Shown piece after piece: positions 1-7,864 of a stretch of DNA of 64,000 bases. This DNA is from Lientehia hominis. GTDB lineage: Bacteria > Bacillota > Clostridia > Lachnospirales > Lachnospiraceae. The notes under the pieces are model-generated. The model had not been told where the DNA came from, searched no databases, and worked only from the letters and a program-made list of their open reading frames with translations. The DNA lies in the NCBI RefSeq assembly GCF_021044755.1, contig NZ_JAJNOR010000001.1, positions 682,001 to 746,000 of the forward strand, given 5' to 3'. The number at the start of each line of letters is the position of its first letter. The first letter of the stretch is position 1. A program made the position numbers and the translations under genes.

Positions 1-775
1 TCCTGTCAAGCTCCGACAGCTTCAAAGGATTTCCATTATAAAGAAGCTTCTCCGTCCCTTTTGCCGCCAGATAAGCCGGATACTCCTGGAACAGAGAATC
101 TATGGAGATCAGCTCCTCCTCCAGCACTCCCTCATCCCGCAGAAGCTCTACCTGTGAAAGAGTCAGCGCGTCTTCCATACGAAAACCGGCAACTCTCACG
201 CGGACCAGTGACTCCATACAACCCCCGCATCCCAGTTTCTTGCCGATGTCATGGCAGAGCGTACGGATATAAGTTCCCTTTGAACAAGTAACCGTCAATG
301 TGACCCGGGGAAGCTCCACTTTTTCTATGACGATCTCATGGATTGTCACCGGCCGCGCGGCTCTTTCTATTTCTTTTCCCTGCCTGGCCAGTTCATACAG
401 TTTCTTTCCGCCTACCTTCAGGGCCGAATACATCGGAGGCACCTGGGCATACGGCCCGATAAAGCTCAGGACCGCTTCCCGGACGCTTTCCTCATCCACA
501 TCTGCGGAAGACCTCGCGGTTATCTGTCCTGTGACATCCTGAGTATCTGTCTCGATTCCCAGCAGAAGCACCGCCCGGTACGTCTTATTCTTGTCCGCCA
601 AAAGTTCACAGACCTTTGTCGCTTTTCCCAGGCAGACTGGCAGAACGCCTTCCGCATCCGGATCGAGAGTCCCTGTGTGGCCTATCTTTTTCTGTTTTAA
701 AATTCCACGGAGCTTTGCCACCACATCATGGGAGGTAAAGCCCCGCTCCTTATATATATTCAATAATCCATCCAT
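1..775 (-). CDS. truB: tRNA pseudouridine(55) synthase TruB, 3' end outside window
   Basis: TruB converts U55 in the T-loop of nearly all tRNAs to pseudouridine. About 258 codons are visible; the gene runs off the left edge. Read from ATG at 775 it begins MDGLLNIYKERGF and carries the catalytic motif GTLDPDAEGVL at residues 35-45, with the nucleophilic Asp at 38. The later motif SKGTYIRTLCHDIG is also typical of TruB. It is the last visible gene of the rimP-truB run, 22 bp downstream of nrnA, so it is probably translated from the same transcript. Start chosen because the reading frame opens here and the protein N-terminus fits the family; the ribosome binding site (GGAAAG) is weak. Confidence 0.95.
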   Translation of the reverse strand, partial: MDGLLNIYKERGFTSHDVVAKLRGILKQKKIGHTGTLDPDAEGVLPVCLGKATKVCELLADKNKTYRAVLLLGIETDTQDVTGQITARSSADVDEESVREAVLSFIGPYAQVPPMYSALKVGGKKLYELARQGKEIERAARPVTIHEIVIEKVELPRVTLTVTCSKGTYIRTLCHDIGKKLGCGGCMESLVRVRVAGFRMEDALTLSQVELLRDEGVLEEELISIDSLFQEYPAYLAAKGTEKLLYNGNPLKLSELDR

Positions 776-797
776 AACTGGTCTTTCCGCTTCCCGG

Positions 798-1763
798 CTA
801 TCTCAGGCCGGCGTCCATAAGCTGCATTTCTATGCGCTCTGATAGGTTATTTATCACATCGTATACGGAACCTGTCATCGTGCATCCCGACGCCCTCACA
901 TGGCCGCCGCCGCCGAAAAACGCGGCAATCCGGCTCACATCCACTACGTTGTTCGAACGCATGCTGACTTTAAATTCCTGGGGAGACGTTTCATATAAAA
1001 AGACGGCGCACTCCACACCTTTAGTAATTCTCAGCTGGTCGATGATCCCGTCCAGGTCCTTAGTCTCCACCTGATAAAAATCCAAGTCCTTCTGGCGCAC
1101 CGCCGAATAAATGCAGGCTCCGTCCATAAACTGCACACTTTCCGTCAAAGCTCTTCCTAAAATCTGATTCTGTTTATAAGTCTTCTCATAAAAAGTCCTG
1201 TCTATGATCTCGGAGAACGGGATTCCTTTCTCAATGAGCCGGCCGGCGATCTCCATGGTAGCTCTTGTAGTATTGGAGTGCTTGAACACCCCGGTATCGT
1301 GAACGATACCCATATACAGGCATTCTGCCACCTGTCTGTCCACATAAGCGTCATCCATCAGCGTATAGAGAACTTCACTGGTCGCGCTGCATTCCGGACG
1401 CACATGCATGAGCCCGGCAAATCCGGTATTCGTCACATGATGATCAATACAGACTGTTTTTCCCGCATGATCAAAATAACCTGCGAAGCCTCCCAGCCGT
1501 TCTTTGTCACTGGCATCCAGCACAATACAAAGATCATATACATTTCCGTCGGCTGTATCATGGCTTACGGTTTCCGCCCCTTTTAAAAAGCCGAATGACT
1601 CCGGAAAAGATTCCAGGTACACCTGTACCTGAAGCTCTGGTGCCGACAGCTCCAGATAGTTCCGGAGTCCCAGGCAGGAGCCGACACAGTCTCCATCCGG
1701 CCTTACGTGCCCGATGACAGCAACATTATTCACTTTGGTCAAAATTTCCTTAAGCCGTTCCAT
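798..1763 (-). CDS. nrnA: DHH/DHHA1 phosphoesterase, NrnA type (nanoRNase / pAp phosphatase)
   Basis: NrnA degrades 2-5 nt RNA oligomers and dephosphorylates 3'-phosphoadenosine 5'-phosphate, using two Mn ions. The 321-residue protein has the DHH domain motifs in order: HVRPDGD (from His19), VLDASD, and the name-giving DHH in CIDHHVTN. The C-terminal DHHA1 domain ends with the glycine-rich FGGGGHVRASGC, which binds the substrate phosphate. Length matches the family. It follows rbfA by 46 bp on the same strand and has a good ribosome binding site (AAAGGAG) before ATG. Location between rbfA and truB is the usual one in Clostridia. The balance between the two activities cannot be read from sequence. 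Confidence 0.93.
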   Translation of the reverse strand: MERLKEILTKVNNVAVIGHVRPDGDCVGSCLGLRNYLELSAPELQVQVYLESFPESFGFLKGAETVSHDTADGNVYDLCIVLDASDKERLGGFAGYFDHAGKTVCIDHHVTNTGFAGLMHVRPECSATSEVLYTLMDDAYVDRQVAECLYMGIVHDTGVFKHSNTTRATMEIAGRLIEKGIPFSEIIDRTFYEKTYKQNQILGRALTESVQFMDGACIYSAVRQKDLDFYQVETKDLDGIIDQLRITKGVECAVFLYETSPQEFKVSMRSNNVVDVSRIAAFFGGGGHVRASGCTMTGSVYDVINNLSERIEMQLMDAGLR

Positions 1764-1809
1764 ATCTGCTCCTTTCCGCCTCTGTTTCGCTGTCTTCCCT
1801 GCGGCATTC

Positions 1810-2208
1810 TCAATCCTGCCGTTCCTCTTCCTCAGATTCTTCTTCGGACTCTGTACTGCCGCCCATCACGTCATCGATCAGCTTCGACATGTGCACGCCA
1901 TATTCAATGGACTGGTCCAAAATGAAGGTGATCTCCGGCGTATTTCTGAGATTCACAGATTTCGCCAGAGCCCTTCTGATATAGCCGACTGCATTTTTCA
2001 GGCCCTGGATCGTCTCCTTTGCCGCCTCTTCGTCCCCCAATACGCTGATATAAGCTTTACAGTACTTGAGGTCAGGCGCCACCTCCACCGCTACGACAGA
2101 CGTCATAGGGTGGATTCTGGGGTCCTTTACCTCAGTTCTGATGATATTGCTCAGTTCTCTCTGCACTTCACTGTTGACACGGATATTCTTAATGCTGTTT
2201 TTACGCAT
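1810..2208 (-). CDS. rbfA: 30S ribosome-binding factor RbfA
   Basis: RbfA binds the 30S subunit late in assembly, near helix 1 of 16S rRNA, and helps maturation of the 5' end. The 132-residue protein is a single KH-like domain: basic N-terminus (MRKNSIKNIRVNSEVQREL), the conserved TEVKDPRI, a central YISVLGD strand, and the RNTPEITFILDQSIEYG stretch. The tail after residue 120 is acidic and probably disordered (ESEEESEEEERQD). It lies 27 bp downstream of infB, the arrangement found in most bacteria, so the two are cotranscribed. Nothing unusual apart from the acidic tail. Confidence 0.95.
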   Translation of the reverse strand: MRKNSIKNIRVNSEVQRELSNIIRTEVKDPRIHPMTSVVAVEVAPDLKYCKAYISVLGDEEAAKETIQGLKNAVGYIRRALAKSVNLRNTPEITFILDQSIEYGVHMSKLIDDVMGGSTESEEESEEEERQD

Positions 2209-2235
2209 AGTTCACCAATCCTTCCGGGATTCCGG

Positions 2236-5058
2236 CTATCTGGGGACCTCCACCATGATGTAGGCCTCCACCATGTCGTCCTCCTTGATGTCATTAAATC
2301 CCTCGAATACGAGTCCGCATTCAAATCCTTTGGCCACTTCCTTCACGTCGTCCTTAAACCGTTTCAGGGATGCGAGAGGACCTTCGAAAATCTGCTCTCC
2401 TTCGCGGCTGATTCTCACACTGCAGTTCCTCTGGAACTTGCCGTCCATGACGTATCCGCCCGCGATCGTCCCGACTCCCGATGCCTTGAAGGTCTGGCGT
2501 ACAACGGCATGGCCGATGACCTGCTCCTCAAAAACAGGATCGAGCATCCCCTTCATGGCTGCTTCCACATCCTCGATTGCCTGATAGATCACCTTATACA
2601 GACGTACATCTACCTTTTCTCTTTCCGCAACGGACTTGGCAGTCGCATCCGGGCGTACATTGAAGCCGATAATGATCGCGTTGGAAGCAGACGCCAAAGA
2701 TACGTCGGACTCATTGATGGCCCCCACGCCGCCGTGGATGACCTTAACGATCACTTCTTCATTGGAAAGCTTCACGAGGCTCTGCTTCACCGCTTCCACG
2801 GAGCCCTGGACATCTGCCTTGATGATAATTCCCAGTTCTTTCACATTGCCTGCTTTGATCTGGGTGAACAGGTCATCCAGAGACAGCTTTGCTTTTGTAT
2901 CATCCAGGAGCTTTTCTCTTCCCTCAGAAATAAAGGTCTCCGCAAAACTCCTTGCTTCTTTTTCTGACTCCGGCGCCACAAAGATCTCTCCGGCGCTGGG
3001 TACGTCGTTCAGGCCCAGGATCTCTACCGGAGTGGAAGGACCTGCCTCCTTCACGCGGCGTCCCTTGTCGTCCATCATGGCTCTCACTTTGCCGTAGCAG
3101 GAGCCGGCCGCAATGGCATCTCCCACATGGAGCGTTCCCTTCTGCACCAGGATCGTAGCCACAGGACCCTTTCCTTTATCCAGCTCTGCCTCAATGACAA
3201 GACCTCTTGCACGGCGGCTGGGATTGGCTTTCAGTTCTTTCACTTCCGCTGTCAGAAGTATCATCTCAAGCAGGTTTTCAATACCCTCTTTTGTATGGGC
3301 CGATACGGGCGCAAATATGGTGCTTCCGCCCCAATCCTCCGGAACCAGCTCATACTCGGACAGTTCCTGCTTCACCCGGTCGATATTAGCGCTGGGTTTG
3401 TCGATCTTGTTAATGGCCACGATGATCTCTACGCCTGCCGCCTTCGCATGATTGATGGCCTCTACCGTCTGGGGCATGACGCCGTCATCTGCCGCGACCA
3501 CCAGAATCGCGATATCCGTAGCCTGCGCGCCTCTCATTCTCATGGCAGTGAACGCCTCATGGCCGGGCGTATCTAAAAACGTAATCTTCTGTCCTGAAAT
3601 CTCCACTACCGACGCGCCAATATGCTGTGTGATCCCGCCTGCTTCTCTGGCGATGACATTCGTCTCCCGGATTGCGTCCAGCAGAGAAGTCTTTCCATGA
3701 TCCACGTGACCCATAACACACACTACCGGAGATCTCGGAATCATACTGTCCGCGGGATCCTCTGTGTCCTTTAAAAGCTCTTCTATGACATCTATCTTGA
3801 TCTCCTTTTCACAGAGGACATCAAACTCCATAGCGATCTCTTCCGCCGTATCGTAATCAATCTCCTGATTGATCGTGACCACTTTCCCCTGCAGGAACAG
3901 CTTTTTAACAATGACAGAAGGCTGCAGCTTCATCTTTTCCGCCAATTCCTTGATCGTCAGGATTTCAGGAAGGACAATGGTCTTTACTAATTCTACCACC
4001 GGCTCTGTCTTCTGGTCAGGCACTTTTGCCAGAGACTTGACAGGCGCCTTTCCTCCGCGCTTCCCGGACTTAAGCTCAAAATCTTCTCCCTGCTTCTTGT
4101 CATACTTATTTCCGACTCTGTTCCCTTGCTTTTGCTTCTGCTTGCCTGAATTCTTCTGGCTGCTGTCCAGCTGGGGAGCGGGAACGGAAAATCCGCCGCT
4201 TCTCCTGTTATCTCCCGGTTTCTGGCCGGGCCTTCTGTTATCTCTGTTAAACTGGCCCTGACGGTCTCCGCTTCTTTCTCCGCCAACAGGCCTGCTGCCA
4301 TTCCGGTCTCCAGCCGGCCTCCTGTTAGGATCATAGGGACGCTGCTGGCCTTGTCGGTTTCCGCCGGTCCTGTCTCCTGTCGGTCTGCTCCCGTTCCGAT
4401 CTCCTGACGGTCTTCTGTTCGCGTCATACGGACGGTCTCCCTGGGGGCGGCGTTCCCTGTTATCCGAAAAGCTCCGTTCTCCGGAAGGACGGGCAGTCCT
4501 CTGCTGATCCGGGCGGCGGTTCTCCCCGCGCGAAACAGGCGCCGTCTGACGGCCTTCCGCAGAAGCAGGCGTCACTGCCTGGGCTCTCATCTGCGGCCTC
4601 TGTACGTCTGCCTGAGGTGCCGGTCTACCTGTTCCTTCCGGTTTCTGAGGAGCAGACGCCGCGGAAGCTGCAGGTTTTATGGACGGCTTAGGTCCGACAG
4701 GCCTTGTGGACTGTCTAGCCGGCTGACCGGACGCCGCCGGACGACCGGACTGGCCGGGGCGTCTCGTTCCGGGTCCTGCCGGCCGGGCGCCGGTACGGCC
4801 TCTTCCGGCCTGAGAACTATTCTGAGAACGGAATACCGCAGTAATCCGCTTCTTCGGCGCTGCTTCCGCTTCTGCCTTGGGTTCCTCCTGAGGCTCCGGT
4901 TTCGGGGAATACGCCCTTCTGACCATATCGGCCTGCGCTTCATCGATCACGCTCAAAGGACTCTGGACGTTTACCCCGTTCGCCTGAAGTACGTCCAGCA
5001 CATCCTTATTATTTTTATCTATTTCCTTCGCTAATTCATGGACTCTCATTTTTGCCAT
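2236..5058 (-). CDS. infB: Translation initiation factor IF-2
   Basis: IF-2 is the GTPase that brings fMet-tRNA to the 30S subunit and promotes 50S joining. I place the start at ATG 5058 (MAKMRVHELAKE), because GGAGG stands 8 nt before it; an upstream in-frame start at 5085 has no such site. That gives 940 residues. Order: an N-terminal IF2-N domain, a long basic Arg/Gly/Pro/Gln-rich linker (about residues 80-340), a second IF2-N domain, the G domain with GHVDHGKTS near residue 447, DTPGHEAF and NKIDK, then domains II-IV. The linker contains two near-identical tandem units of about 31 residues built around NRRPxGDRNGSRP (nt 4246-4442). It follows ylxQ by 19 bp. Confidence 0.97.
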   Translation of the reverse strand: MAKMRVHELAKEIDKNNKDVLDVLQANGVNVQSPLSVIDEAQADMVRRAYSPKPEPQEEPKAEAEAAPKKRITAVFRSQNSSQAGRGRTGARPAGPGTRRPGQSGRPAASGQPARQSTRPVGPKPSIKPAASAASAPQKPEGTGRPAPQADVQRPQMRAQAVTPASAEGRQTAPVSRGENRRPDQQRTARPSGERSFSDNRERRPQGDRPYDANRRPSGDRNGSRPTGDRTGGNRQGQQRPYDPNRRPAGDRNGSRPVGGERSGDRQGQFNRDNRRPGQKPGDNRRSGGFSVPAPQLDSSQKNSGKQKQKQGNRVGNKYDKKQGEDFELKSGKRGGKAPVKSLAKVPDQKTEPVVELVKTIVLPEILTIKELAEKMKLQPSVIVKKLFLQGKVVTINQEIDYDTAEEIAMEFDVLCEKEIKIDVIEELLKDTEDPADSMIPRSPVVCVMGHVDHGKTSLLDAIRETNVIAREAGGITQHIGASVVEISGQKITFLDTPGHEAFTAMRMRGAQATDIAILVVAADDGVMPQTVEAINHAKAAGVEIIVAINKIDKPSANIDRVKQELSEYELVPEDWGGSTIFAPVSAHTKEGIENLLEMILLTAEVKELKANPSRRARGLVIEAELDKGKGPVATILVQKGTLHVGDAIAAGSCYGKVRAMMDDKGRRVKEAGPSTPVEILGLNDVPSAGEIFVAPESEKEARSFAETFISEGREKLLDDTKAKLSLDDLFTQIKAGNVKELGIIIKADVQGSVEAVKQSLVKLSNEEVIVKVIHGGVGAINESDVSLASASNAIIIGFNVRPDATAKSVAEREKVDVRLYKVIYQAIEDVEAAMKGMLDPVFEEQVIGHAVVRQTFKASGVGTIAGGYVMDGKFQRNCSVRISREGEQIFEGPLASLKRFKDDVKEVAKGFECGLVFEGFNDIKEDDMVEAYIMVEVPR

Positions 5059-5077
5059 ACTTACTACCTCCGTTTGA

Positions 5078-5386
5078 TTACTCACTCTCTATCTGTTTTA
5101 CCACAGCATCCCGGAAACCTGCGTCTGTCAGCGCCACGGAAGCCCGAAACTCCCTGCCGATGGCAGAACCCAGGTCTTCTTTTTTACCCCAAATGTACAA
5201 AGGAACTTTATAGTAAGTACACATATTCGTGAACATTTTCTTTGTATTATCCGACGCATCTTCTGCAACGATCACCAGTGTGGCTTTCATGGATTTGACA
5301 GCCTTCTCTGTCAGGAACTCACCGCTGACCAGCCTGCCTGCCTTCATGGCCAGGCCTAAAAGGGACGCTACCCTATTTGCTCTCAA
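5078..5386 (-). CDS. ylxQ: L7Ae/L30e-family RNA-binding protein YlxQ
   Basis: Small (102 aa) member of the L7Ae/L30e/Gadd45 family, which binds kink-turn RNA; the Bacillus homologue YlxQ is encoded at the same place and its exact role is not settled. The fold is visible from N-terminal MRANRVASLLGLAMKAGR through KATLVIVAEDASDNTKK to the C-terminal strand. The start codon overlaps the end of rnpM by 14 nt, so the two are translationally coupled, and infB starts 19 bp further on. Membership of the nusA-infB operon supports a role in ribosome or RNA metabolism. Confidence 0.88.
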   Translation of the reverse strand: MRANRVASLLGLAMKAGRLVSGEFLTEKAVKSMKATLVIVAEDASDNTKKMFTNMCTYYKVPLYIWGKKEDLGSAIGREFRASVALTDAGFRDAVVKQIESE

Positions 5387-5651
5387 TGGCTCCCAGCTCC
5401 TTTCTCAATCTGTCATACACTTCTGCGGATACCGGCATTTTAAAGGACCGTTCCAGCCCCCTGCCTTTCACGGCTTTCTCCAGGCACTCCCTGTCAAAAC
5501 ACAGATAAGCCCCCCGGCCGTTCTTCTTCCCGGTCGCATCCAGGACGATATCCCCCTCCGCTGTCTTAAGGATTCTGATCATATCCTTTTTATTCTTCAT
5601 TTCGCCGCAGCCGACGCATTGTCTCTGTGGGTTTTTCTTTTTTACGCTCAT
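5373..5651 (-). CDS. rnpM: RNase P modulator RnpM (YlxR, DUF448)
   Basis: A 92-residue YlxR-family protein. Family members bind the RNA of RNase P and modulate its activity. The signature is seen at the N-terminus: RQCVGCGEMKNKKDMIRI, followed by DATGKKNGRGAYLC, a basic patch expected to contact RNA, and CLEKAVKGRGLERSF. Two CxxC-like cysteines (CVGC) are present. It sits 21 bp downstream of nusA and overlaps ylxQ. Gene order and motif together make the assignment firm; the RNase P role is taken from work on homologues. Confidence 0.9.
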   Translation of the reverse strand: MSVKKKNPQRQCVGCGEMKNKKDMIRILKTAEGDIVLDATGKKNGRGAYLCFDRECLEKAVKGRGLERSFKMPVSAEVYDRLRKELGAIESK

Positions 5652-5672
5652 GGAATCACGCTCCGTTATGAA

Positions 5673-6863
5673 TTACTCCTGCGGCACTGTCCCTTCCGGA
5701 TAGTATCCGCCGTCTCCTTCTTCATATCCCTCTTCGTACCCGTCTTCATACTCGAACCCTTCATAGTTGTCAAATTCACCTTCCATCCCCTCTTCATATC
5801 CGATCTCCTCCAGGAGTCCGGATTCTCTTGCCTGAGTCTCGCTCTTAATATCTATCTTAAAGCCGGTGAGCCTTGCGGCCAGTCTTGCATTCTGGCCCTC
5901 CTTGCCGATCGCAAGGGACAGCTGATAGTCCGGCACGATTACCTGTGCGGTCTTCTCATCATCGTCGGCCACCACGCAGATGACCTTTGCAGGGCTCAGG
6001 GCGTTCTCGATCAGCAGCGCTGAATTATCGCTCCAGTTGATGATATCAATCTTTTCTCCTCGCAGCTCTTCTACCACAGCGTTTACCCTGGCGCCGTTAA
6101 TACCCACGCAGGCGCCGACCGGATCCACATTGGGGTCATTGGAATGAACCGCCATTTTTGTCCTGGAACCTGCTTCTCTGGCAATGCTTCTGATCTCCAC
6201 GGTCCCGTCCTTCACCTCAGCCACTTCCGATTCAAACAGGCGCTTCACCAGCTCCGGGTGTGTCCTGGATACCAGAATCCTGGGCCCCTTGGTTGTATCC
6301 TTCACTTCCAGGATATATACCTTGATACGCTCTGTCGGCATAAAAGTCTCGCCCTTTACCTGCTCATTTTCATTCAGCATCGCGTCCACTTTGCCCAGAT
6401 TGATGCTGACGTTCCGTCCGAGATACCGCTGGACGATGCCGGTCACGACTTCCTTTTCTTTTCCGTAATACTGATTGAACAGTACCTTTCTCTCCTCTTC
6501 GCGGATCTTCTGCAGGATCACGTTCTTCGCATTCTGAGTGGCGATACGTCCGAATTCCTTGGATTTGATCTCCACCCGTGCGACGTCTCCTATTCCAAGA
6601 TGGGGATCGATCTCCCTCGCTTCCTCCAGTGTGATCTGAAGAGCGGGGTCTTCTACGTTTTCCGCCACTTCCCGTTCGGCGTATACGGAAAAGTTACAGG
6701 TTTCTCTGTCTATGATCGCCTTTACATTATCCGCTTTCCCGAAATGGGTCTTACATGCCTGAATCAAAGAATTCTCGATGGCTTCCAAAAGAGTTTCCTT
6801 GCTGATATCTTTCTCTTTTTCCAAAAGCTCAAGGGCTTCCTTCAATTCCTTGTTTTCTTTCAT
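5673..6863 (-). CDS. nusA: Transcription termination/antitermination factor NusA
   Basis: NusA binds RNA polymerase and controls pausing, termination and antitermination. In this 396-residue protein the N-terminal polymerase-binding domain (MKENKELKEALELLEKEKDI) is followed by an S1 domain (VVTGIVQRYLGRNVSINLG), then KH1 (VDPVGACVGINGARVNAVV) and KH2 (QLSLAIGKEGQNARLAARL). After about residue 355 comes an acidic Tyr/Gly/Glu tail (YEGFEYEDGYEEGYEEG), not the acidic repeat domains of proteobacterial NusA. Ribosome binding site GAGGAGG is strong. It follows rimP by 48 bp in the expected operon order. Confidence 0.97.
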   Translation of the reverse strand: MKENKELKEALELLEKEKDISKETLLEAIENSLIQACKTHFGKADNVKAIIDRETCNFSVYAEREVAENVEDPALQITLEEAREIDPHLGIGDVARVEIKSKEFGRIATQNAKNVILQKIREEERKVLFNQYYGKEKEVVTGIVQRYLGRNVSINLGKVDAMLNENEQVKGETFMPTERIKVYILEVKDTTKGPRILVSRTHPELVKRLFESEVAEVKDGTVEIRSIAREAGSRTKMAVHSNDPNVDPVGACVGINGARVNAVVEELRGEKIDIINWSDNSALLIENALSPAKVICVVADDDEKTAQVIVPDYQLSLAIGKEGQNARLAARLTGFKIDIKSETQARESGLLEEIGYEEGMEGEFDNYEGFEYEDGYEEGYEEGDGGYYPEGTVPQE

Positions 6864-6911
6864 TTTTCTGTTTCCTCCTCTTCCTTTCCCTTTCGGGATG
6901 TATCCTCATAC

Positions 6912-7385
6912 TCAGCCGAAATCAAATGCCAAACGAATCAATGCAATATCGGTTCTCTCAAAAGCAATGGATTCTCCGTCCTCTTTTTCAATTGTTACCG
7001 AATGGTCATCGTAGGATGTCAGTATCCCTACAAATTCTTTCTCCTTATTTAAGGGACGGTACAGACGAATCTCTACCTCCTCTCCAATGCTTCTGGCAAA
7101 ATCCTTTTCTTTTTTAAGGGGTCTGCCGAGCCCCGGTGAACTGACCTCCAGAATATAGCTGTCTGCGATATAATCCTCTCTGTCCAGAATATCGCTGAGC
7201 GCGCGGCTGACTGTCTCGCAGTCATCCACGGCTATCCCGCCCGGCTTATCAATGTAGGCTCTCAGAAAACGGTTCCCGCCTTCTTTGACGAATTCCACAT
7301 CCACCAGTTCAAACTGGCGGGATTCCACGATCGGAAGCAGCAGTTCCTCGGTGCGTTTCTCAATGTCTTCTTTTCTTGTCAGCAT
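6912..7385 (-). CDS. rimP: Ribosome maturation factor RimP
   Basis: RimP assists assembly of the 30S subunit. The 157-residue protein shows the two-domain layout: N-terminal alpha/beta domain (FELVDVEFVKEGGNRFLRAY, with DKPGGIAVDDCETVSRAL) and the SH3-like C-terminal domain beginning around YILEVSSPGLGRPL, which is the family hallmark. It is the first gene of the operon, 117 nt downstream of the predicted transcription start, with AAAGGGG as ribosome binding site. Regulation is likely through the leader hairpin just upstream. Confidence 0.95.
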   Translation of the reverse strand: MLTRKEDIEKRTEELLLPIVESRQFELVDVEFVKEGGNRFLRAYIDKPGGIAVDDCETVSRALSDILDREDYIADSYILEVSSPGLGRPLKKEKDFARSIGEEVEIRLYRPLNKEKEFVGILTSYDDHSVTIEKEDGESIAFERTDIALIRLAFDFG

Positions 7386-7457
7386 TCTCTGACCCCTTTC
7401 TGCTGATTCTTGTGATATTCACAAAAAGCAGAGTTCTCCCTCCGCAAGCCAAAAACA

Positions 7458-7481
7458 AAGAGTGGACATCCGCCCACTCTT
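7458..7481 (-). promoter_or_regulatory. rimP leader hairpin with terminator-like T run
   Basis: On the minus strand AAGAGTGG (7481-7474) pairs with CCACTCTT (7465-7458) around an 8-nt loop, followed by TTGTTTTTGG. It lies between the promoter and rimP. A similar AGAGTGGG/CCCACTCT hairpin precedes rimP in many Firmicutes (the rimP-leader idea); here I see the hairpin directly and infer that it attenuates or autoregulates the operon. Confidence 0.6.
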
Positions 7482-7508
7482 CATCCTGCTTTATTTATTA
7501 TCATTAGT

Positions 7509-7537
7509 ACTATAGCACATTTTTCCATTCAATGCAA
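7509..7537 (-). promoter_or_regulatory. Promoter of the rimP-truB operon
   Basis: Minus-strand TTGCAT (7537-7532), 17-nt spacer, TATAGT (7514-7509). Predicted start near 7502, giving a leader of about 117 nt that contains the rimP hairpin. Confidence 0.65.
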
Positions 7538-7545
7538 GCCTTTTA

Positions 7546-7770
7546 TTATAAGGATATACTGCTCCTCGCCGCTTTCTCATCAAAGAAAACCGTATGTCCG
7601 ATCTGATGGGAAGAAATCACGTACTGCCCCTCACAGTTCCCATAGGTATCTATCTGAAAATCAAATCCGTCGTCTGTCTCTTCTATCTCCATCATCCGGC
7701 CCGAATGGACCAGACCATCCTCTGTATAATAAACCAGCCGTCCGTTTTCCGCCAATTCTGTATATTTCAT
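7546..7770 (-). CDS. Small hypothetical protein (74 aa)
   Basis: I do not recognise this protein. I take the start at ATG 7770 (MKYTELAENGRLVYY) because GGAG stands 8 nt upstream; an upstream in-frame ATG at 7788 lacks a site. It is acidic, soluble, with no signal peptide or membrane segment, and reads as a run of beta strands (LVYYTEDG, FDFQIDTYGN, YVISSHQIGHTVFF), suggesting a small beta-barrel. It lies alone between the rimP promoter and repeat copy 1, transcribed in the same direction as the rimP operon. Its codon usage is like its neighbours, which argues that it is real. Confidence 0.6.
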   Translation of the reverse strand: MKYTELAENGRLVYYTEDGLVHSGRMMEIEETDDGFDFQIDTYGNCEGQYVISSHQIGHTVFFDEKAARSSISL

Positions 7771-7864
7771 TCCATGTTCTCCTTTCATTTACCGTCTATT
7801 TTTTCCAGCAGACGGAAATCCATCCCTTTTTGCCGGATTTTTTGATATCTTTATTCTTTCATGG

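Noticed and set aside
1714..2967. 417-codon frame on the plus strand opposite rbfA and infB
   Set aside because: Antisense shadow of two clearly conserved genes; its translation resembles no family and the codon pattern is that of the opposite strand.
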